A stretch of 10,626 bases of DNA from JBDHZU01 sp039812085 (lineage in GTDB: Bacteria > Actinomycetota > Actinomycetes > S36-B12 > UBA10799), in contig JBDHZU010000063.1 of NCBI GenBank assembly GCA_039812085.1, forward strand, positions 1-10,626. Reading direction: 5' to 3'. Shown piece by piece: positions 6,785 through 10,626 of this stretch (positions within the stretch are counted from its first letter, which is position 1; every line of letters begins with the position of its first letter). The notes below the pieces were generated by a model. That model made no database searches and was not told the origin of the DNA. It saw nothing but the letters and a program-made list of their open reading frames with translations. A program made the position numbers and the translations under genes.

Positions 6785-7464
6785 GCCGAGGCTCCCGTCA
6801 ATTGATTCACCGCACTGGTGATCAGCCCAAGTCCGTCCAAGCTCGGTCCAATCAGTGATTCGACCGCGTGCTCAGGGTGTGGCATCAACCCCACCACGTT
6901 GCCGCGTTCGTTGGTGATGCCTGCAATGTCATTGAGCGATCCGTTGGGATTCACGTCGAGGTACCGGAACACAACTCGTCCGGTGTCTTCCAACTCGGCG
7001 ATGGTGTGTTCGTCGGCGAAATATCGGCCTTCTCCGTTCTTCAACGGAATCAGAATTTCCTGCTCGGAGTCGAACGTGTTCGTCCATGCCGTCTGATTGT
7101 TCTCGACGCGGAGTTTCTGATCGCGGCACACGAAGTGACGACTCTCGTTGCGCAATAGCGCGCCTGGCAACAGGTGGGATTCACACAGAATCTGAAATCC
7201 GTTACAGATGCCCAGCACTGGCATTCCGCCGTTCGCCGCATCCACCACTTTGTCCATGACGGGGGCAAACCGAGAAATGGCTCCACAGCGCAGGTAGTCG
7301 CCGTAGCTGAATCCGCCCGGAAGAATGACCGCATCGACGTTCTTCAGGTCGGCTTCCCCATGCCACAAGGACACCGGCTGAGCACCACCGAGTTCGACGG
7401 CTCGCATCGCATCACGGTCATCAAGCGTGCCGGGGAAGGTCACAACTGCGATGCGTGCGGTCAT
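6781..7464 (-). CDS. purQ: FGAM synthase glutamine amidotransferase subunit PurQ
   Basis: This 227-residue class I glutamine amidotransferase hydrolyses glutamine and passes ammonia to PurL. The catalytic triad is visible: Cys87 in GICNGFQ (85-91), and His196 and Glu198 in MPHPEHA (194-200). The oxyanion-region motif LPGGFSYGDYLRCGA (48-62) is intact, as is the N-terminal VVTFPGTLDDRDA. Length and motif order are normal for PurQ. The ATG overlaps the purS stop as ATGA and the end overlaps purL by four bases, so the three complex subunits are probably translated in a coupled way. Confidence 0.97.
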   Translation of the reverse strand: MTARIAVVTFPGTLDDRDAMRAVELGGAQPVSLWHGEADLKNVDAVILPGGFSYGDYLRCGAISRFAPVMDKVVDAANGGMPVLGICNGFQILCESHLLPGALLRNESRHFVCRDQKLRVENNQTAWTNTFDSEQEILIPLKNGEGRYFADEHTIAELEDTGRVVFRYLDVNPNGSLNDIAGITNERGNVVGLMPHPEHAVESLIGPSLDGLGLITSAVNQLTGASA

Positions 7465-7712
7465 GCCGACTCGTCGATTCGCAGTTCGTAGTCCTCAATC
7501 ACCGGATTAGCAAGTAACGAACCAGCCAACTCATGCAGCTTGTTCAGTTGCTCTTGATCAAGGTCACCATCAACGTCGATGACGAACTGTTTGCCTTGCC
7601 GCACATCAGTCACACCGGTCAAACCGAGTCGACCGAGAGCGCCCTGCACCGCACGCCCCTGGGGATCAAGGATTTCTGGTTTCAATGCCACATCAACGAT
7701 GACTCGAGCCAC
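7461..7712 (-). CDS. purS: FGAM synthase subunit PurS
   Basis: This 83-residue protein is the small structural subunit that joins PurQ and PurL and helps channel ammonia. The opening ARVIVDVALKPEILDPQG and the later VTDVRQGKQFVID stretch are typical PurS features, and the length is normal. The start is GTG at 7712-7710. The upstream ATG at 7720-7718 is in another frame. Only a weak GGAT-like Shine-Dalgarno is visible. It is separated from the upstream secreted-protein gene by 100 bases. That gap may hold its own promoter: TTGACC on the minus strand at 7766-7761 is a possible -35, without a good -10. Confidence 0.95.
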   Translation of the reverse strand: MARVIVDVALKPEILDPQGRAVQGALGRLGLTGVTDVRQGKQFVIDVDGDLDQEQLNKLHELAGSLLANPVIEDYELRIDESA

Positions 7713-7774
7713 TTATCCATCGTAGAGCGGATACCGATCGTTCCCAATCACCGACTTGGCGGTCAAGCCGGATC

Positions 7775-7790
7775 GCACATGTGCACGTGC
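7775..7790. other. Two overlapping perfect palindromes upstream of purS
   Basis: GCACATGTGC (7775-7784) and GCACGTGC (7783-7790) overlap by two bases in the gap between the secreted-protein gene and purS. No T-run follows on the minus strand, so a terminator is unlikely. It could be a regulator site, but I know no matching consensus and chance is possible. Confidence 0.2.
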
Positions 7791-7812
7791 TGCATTCGCC
7801 AGCCACCAATGC

Positions 7813-9438
7813 CTACTTGATGACGAAGATCCCGGTCTTGACGAACTTCTTGTAGGTCTTGGTCTTGGGGGAAGACCAGCGAACCGCCAACGTTTGAGCA
7901 CGACCAGATGTCTGGATATTCAACGTTCCCTTTTTGCAGTACGCGCCCTGCGACTTCTTTGCTGGCTTGGTCAATTTCTTTCCTACTTTGCACACCAGCC
8001 GGTAGTTCACCACGTCACCACGTGTGGCAAGAACAGACACTTTGCCCACCGTGACTCCCACAATCTGCCCAGCATTGGTCTTGCACTTGGCAGAAGCCAA
8101 CTTCGTCAAACCACTCTTCTTGAGCTTCTTCACAGAAGTAGCCGCACATCCGCCAACCGGAGTCTGAGTTTTCGCCACCGGCGCCGGAGCAGGTCCCGGA
8201 TTCACGAAGGCAAAAGCCTCCTTCTTGGATCCGAACTGTGAATCCGAATTTGTGACCTTGACGTCTACCTTGCCCAACGTTCCAGTCGGAGTTTTACAGG
8301 TCAACGACTGCACTGAAACAATCTTTACCCCTGTGCAGTTCGCTCCACCTATCTTGACTGCAGCACCTGACAAAAACCCAGCACCGATCACCGTGATCGT
8401 CGTTCCACCTTTAGTCGTCCCTGTCGTCGGGCTCACTGATCGCACAATGGGTGCACCCTGGAACAGGCTCAACTTCTGGGTGCCCCAGTCGATAACCGCA
8501 AGCCCTGCCGTCTTCGGGTCAACGGCCGCCCCCTTTGGCGAAATCAAACCCGTGGCTTCACCAGAGAAAGTGAAATTGGGGGCCGTATCGCCTGACTTCC
8601 ATCCCGCAGAAAACTCAGTGATCTGCTCTCCGATGGCCGCATAGGTCGTTCCTGCTGGATCAACCCCCAGCCGGTATAGGAATGAGTCTCCAAACGTCGT
8701 CGCAGGGCCAGCCAACGTTCTTACGGGTGCGGTGTTCCCTGCAGGCCAGTCTTTTGTGTATTGCGTGATCGTTGAATCACCCGGCTCATCACCCATGTTG
8801 CTGACATACATCTTGTCGGCACCGTCGAAAGCGATCCCGAATGGAGTAGATAACCCGGTGGAGGTTCCAGCCAGAACACGATCCGGCGGAATGTTCGTCC
8901 CAGACTTCTCCATCCAGCCGTTATCCCAACGCAACACGGCAGTCTCATTCTTTGCATGCGTGATGTAGAGGTTGGAGTGAGAATCGACTGCTAGTCCGCC
9001 CGCATTCGCGAACGAATAGTCCCCTTCTGGAATGGATAGCGTCTTGATGGGTTGCGCTCCTTGCGACCAATCCGCGGCATACACCTGTACAGCGACACCG
9101 CCTTCGGCGTTCAACACATAGAGCCGACCTTGCGCATCAACAGTCAATGCCACTGGAGTACGCACACTGCTGTCACCACCGGTGATCATGCGAGTCGGGA
9201 GCGCTCCCGACGTCCAGCCCGGCGCCCACATTTTGACGGCGTTATCGCTCATGTCAGCGACATAGAGGTTGCCCTGCAAGTCATAGGCGACATCCATCAT
9301 CTGTTTGCCGTCATTAAGCGTTCTACTGGGCGCTACATCAAGCTGTTTGGTCGCTGCATTCGCCGCTGTCGACAAGCCCAACAGGGCAGCAGCTGCCAAT
9401 GTCAAACAAGACAAAGCAGCCATTACCCGTCGCATCAT
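7813..9438 (-). CDS. Secreted beta-propeller (NHL-like) plus IPT/TIG protein with a basic cysteine-containing tail
   Basis: This 541-residue protein has a Sec signal peptide (residues 1-28, MMRRVMAALS...STAANA, cleavage likely after ANA). Residues about 33-327 hold about six NHL-like propeller blades with recurring elements such as P-R-L-G, GLAVD-NLYI and W-x-x-G-APVRTL. Residues about 329-412 are one IPT/TIG domain (RSVSPTTGTTKGGTTITVIG, two cysteines at 368 and 381). After a proline-rich linker (413-421), residues 424-541 form a very basic domain with Cys431, 452, 483 and 501, about 26 Lys/Arg and one Asp. An outside, possibly wall- or polymer-bound location is inferred. No catalytic motif or sorting signal is seen. 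A frame-consistent GTG at 9453 lies across the Shine-Dalgarno and is rejected. It sits between purC and purS with no evident link to purine synthesis. Confidence 0.85.
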   Translation of the reverse strand: MMRRVMAALSCLTLAAAALLGLSTAANAATKQLDVAPSRTLNDGKQMMDVAYDLQGNLYVADMSDNAVKMWAPGWTSGALPTRMITGGDSSVRTPVALTVDAQGRLYVLNAEGGVAVQVYAADWSQGAQPIKTLSIPEGDYSFANAGGLAVDSHSNLYITHAKNETAVLRWDNGWMEKSGTNIPPDRVLAGTSTGLSTPFGIAFDGADKMYVSNMGDEPGDSTITQYTKDWPAGNTAPVRTLAGPATTFGDSFLYRLGVDPAGTTYAAIGEQITEFSAGWKSGDTAPNFTFSGEATGLISPKGAAVDPKTAGLAVIDWGTQKLSLFQGAPIVRSVSPTTGTTKGGTTITVIGAGFLSGAAVKIGGANCTGVKIVSVQSLTCKTPTGTLGKVDVKVTNSDSQFGSKKEAFAFVNPGPAPAPVAKTQTPVGGCAATSVKKLKKSGLTKLASAKCKTNAGQIVGVTVGKVSVLATRGDVVNYRLVCKVGKKLTKPAKKSQGAYCKKGTLNIQTSGRAQTLAVRWSSPKTKTYKKFVKTGIFVIK

Positions 9439-9444
9439 TTTGCG

Positions 9445-9451
9445 CTCCTCC
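9445..9451 (-). promoter_or_regulatory. Strong ribosome binding site of the secreted propeller gene
   Basis: GGAGGAG on the minus strand lies 6 bases before the ATG at 9438-9436. This fixes the start there instead of at the upstream in-frame GTG (9453), which overlaps the site. Confidence 0.8.
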
Positions 9452-9470
9452 ACTTAGGCGAATGGTGGAG
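9448..9470 (-). promoter_or_regulatory. Possible hairpin covering the Shine-Dalgarno of the secreted propeller gene
   Basis: In the minus-strand transcript CTCCAC (9470-9465) can pair with GTGGAG (9453-9448) across an 11-base loop. The second arm includes GGAG of the Shine-Dalgarno, so the fold would partly hide the ribosome site. Only six base pairs are involved, so the effect may be small. Confidence 0.3.
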
Positions 9471-9527
9471 TTCAAGGCTTGTTCATCACAGACCTTGATC
9501 GGTAGTCACAAAATCCTTTTGGAGTAG

Positions 9528-10430
9528 CTAGTCGGCCTGCCGAACCCACTGCTTGCCCGTCAGGCGACGGTAGGCCTCGGCGTACTTCTCTCGAGTCTGT
9601 TCCACGACAACATCGGGTAACGGTGGCGGTGGTGTATCTGTGCTTCGATCCCAACCTGACTCTGGGCTGGTCAACCAGTTGCGGACGAACTGCTTGTCGA
9701 AGCTGGGCTGTACTTTGCCGGGTTCATATTGTTCGGCTGGCCAGTAGCGAGAGGAATCTGGAGTCAGCACCTCATCCGCGAGCACGAACCCGTCGGCTGT
9801 TCCTGCGGGACGACCGAATTCGAACTTGGTATCGGCCAGAATCAATCCCGCATCTCGGGCGATCTGTTCTGCCCGCGTATAGACCGACAGGGTCAGTTCT
9901 CGAAGTTGTTCGGCATCGGCCTTACCCACGATGTCGACGGTTCGCTCGAACGAAATATTTTCGTCGTGGTCGCCCAGCTCCGCTTTCGTCGCTGGGGTAT
10001 AGATCGCTTCGGGCAGTTGTGAGGCTTCGATCAATCCTTCTGGAAGCTCAACACCACACACCGATCCGGACTGTTGGTACTCGATAATTCCCGAGCCGGT
10101 GAGGTACCCGCGAGCCACACATTCGATCGGAGCCATCTCCAGGTTGTGGCAGATCATCGCCCGGCCTGCCACCGCATCCGGGACCTCGGTCGACACCACG
10201 TGATTGGGCACCAAGTCGGACAACTGGTCGAACCACCACAAGGAGACAGCCGTCAGGATTCGACCTTTGTCTGGAATCGGCGTGGACAGAATGTGGTCGT
10301 AGGCACTGATTCGATCTGAGGCAACGAACAGCAGTTCTCCGTCTGGAGTTCGCCATAAGTCTCGAACCTTGCCGGAATAGATGTGCTGATATCCGGCGGG
10401 CAACTCGTAGTCAGGTTCCGGAACCTGCAT
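9528..10430 (-). CDS. purC: SAICAR synthase (phosphoribosylaminoimidazole-succinocarboxamide synthase)
   Basis: This 300-residue cytoplasmic enzyme joins CAIR and aspartate with ATP to form SAICAR in purine synthesis. Motifs: YSGKVRDLW (18-26), VASDRISAYD (36-45), IPDKGRILT (52-60), VARGYLTGSG (105-114) and the family signature LILADTKFEFG (196-206), plus LTPDSSRYWP (222-231). The length is normal. The ATG at 10430-10428 shares its A with the purB stop (TGATG). A GTG one codon upstream (10433) is 7 bases from GGGAG and is also possible. It is directly coupled to purB, whose product cleaves SAICAR. Confidence 0.96.
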   Translation of the reverse strand: MQVPEPDYELPAGYQHIYSGKVRDLWRTPDGELLFVASDRISAYDHILSTPIPDKGRILTAVSLWWFDQLSDLVPNHVVSTEVPDAVAGRAMICHNLEMAPIECVARGYLTGSGIIEYQQSGSVCGVELPEGLIEASQLPEAIYTPATKAELGDHDENISFERTVDIVGKADAEQLRELTLSVYTRAEQIARDAGLILADTKFEFGRPAGTADGFVLADEVLTPDSSRYWPAEQYEPGKVQPSFDKQFVRNWLTSPESGWDRSTDTPPPPLPDVVVEQTREKYAEAYRRLTGKQWVRQAD

Positions 10431-10626
10431 CACAGAATTGCTCCCGGCGTATAGGCGGCTGCCTGCGGGTCGACATCCGCAATCTCGGCGACTCGGGCAG
10501 CAACTGCAGCCACCTGGGCCTGAGCAGCACCCGTGAACTCGATCGGATCGGCGGCCAGTGCGCGCAGGTCGTCTTCAGAAAGACCAAGTCGATCATCGGC
10601 AGCAAGGCGCTGCCACAAGTCATTAT
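10430..10626 (-). CDS. purB: C-terminal end of adenylosuccinate lyase (runs off right edge)
   Basis: The last 65 codons of a minus-strand gene, open to the window edge, read NDLWQRLAADDRLGLSEDDL and end in AAYTPGAIL. This matches the end of actinobacterial PurB, which cleaves SAICAR to AICAR and adenylosuccinate to AMP. The catalytic domain is outside the window, so the call rests on this tail and on the directly coupled purC. The apparent start at TTG 10618 is not real because the frame continues upstream. Confidence 0.85.
   Translation of the reverse strand, partial: NDLWQRLAADDRLGLSEDDLRALAADPIEFTGAAQAQVAAVAARVAEIADVDPQAAAYTPGAIL

Noticed and set aside
7713..7901. Minus-strand Arg/Ser/Pro-rich frame of 62 codons between the secreted-protein gene and purS
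   Set aside because: It overlaps the end of the propeller gene in another frame, has low-complexity composition and no convincing start signal.
7756..8241. Plus-strand frame of 161 codons opposite the basic tail of the secreted protein
   Set aside because: Antisense to a gene with signal peptide and domain structure; no domain or ribosome site seen.
9439..9453. GTG at 9453 as the start of the secreted propeller protein
   Set aside because: Its codons are the Shine-Dalgarno GGAGGAG itself, ideally spaced for the ATG at 9438, and the signal peptide begins properly there.
9454..9527. Terminator between purC and the secreted-protein gene
   Set aside because: No stable stem followed by a T-run on the minus strand; only the short hairpin near the ribosome site and a small AAAAGGATTTT stretch are present.

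Overview
The window looks like chromosomal DNA from an actinobacterium of moderate to fairly high GC. This rests on several signs. There are two near-consensus DtxR/IdeR-type iron boxes. PurL is the small actinobacterial type, with an N-terminus (TVEHAADTPD...LGLKDDEY) like the mycobacterial protein, and separate purS and purQ genes accompany it. A SCP_3-type sterol-carrier-like gene follows purL, as is often seen in this phylum. The heme uptake genes are of HmuT/U/V type with a lipoprotein binding protein, which suits a single-membrane cell. I cannot name a species. A freshwater or soil actinobacterium is a guess. No tRNA, rRNA, CRISPR array, insertion sequence or phage gene is visible, and no stretch over about 110 bases lacks a gene.

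Left part (1-3754): an iron/heme locus. A divergent gene for a membrane-anchored protein runs off the left edge on the minus strand. Its 80-base upstream region, shared with the heme operon, holds two iron boxes in tandem. On the plus strand follow heme oxygenase (hmuO), a heme-binding lipoprotein (hmuT), a FecCD-type permease (hmuU) and an ATPase (hmuV). Every junction overlaps, so this is very probably one operon. It would bring heme across the membrane and open the ring to release iron when iron is scarce.

Middle (3755-4163): a small plus-strand gene encodes one transmembrane helix followed by a nearly perfect seven-residue repeat, predicted to form a long parallel coiled coil. It ends 5 bases from the stop of the oncoming minus-strand cluster.

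Right part (4169-10626, minus strand): a purine biosynthesis cluster, read right to left: purB (only its end), purC, a secreted beta-propeller/TIG protein, purS, purQ, purL and a SCP_3 domain protein. PurS, PurQ and PurL form the FGAM synthase complex. PurC makes SAICAR and PurB acts after it. The secreted protein has no evident link to purine synthesis. It has a signal peptide, about six propeller blades, one TIG domain and a very basic, cysteine-containing tail.

Most of the window is recognisable housekeeping or known transport. The items most worth a second look are the shared tandem iron boxes with the unknown divergent membrane gene, the coiled-coil mini-protein, and the secreted propeller protein with its polycationic tail lying inside the purine cluster. 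I see no clear sign of a wholly new system.
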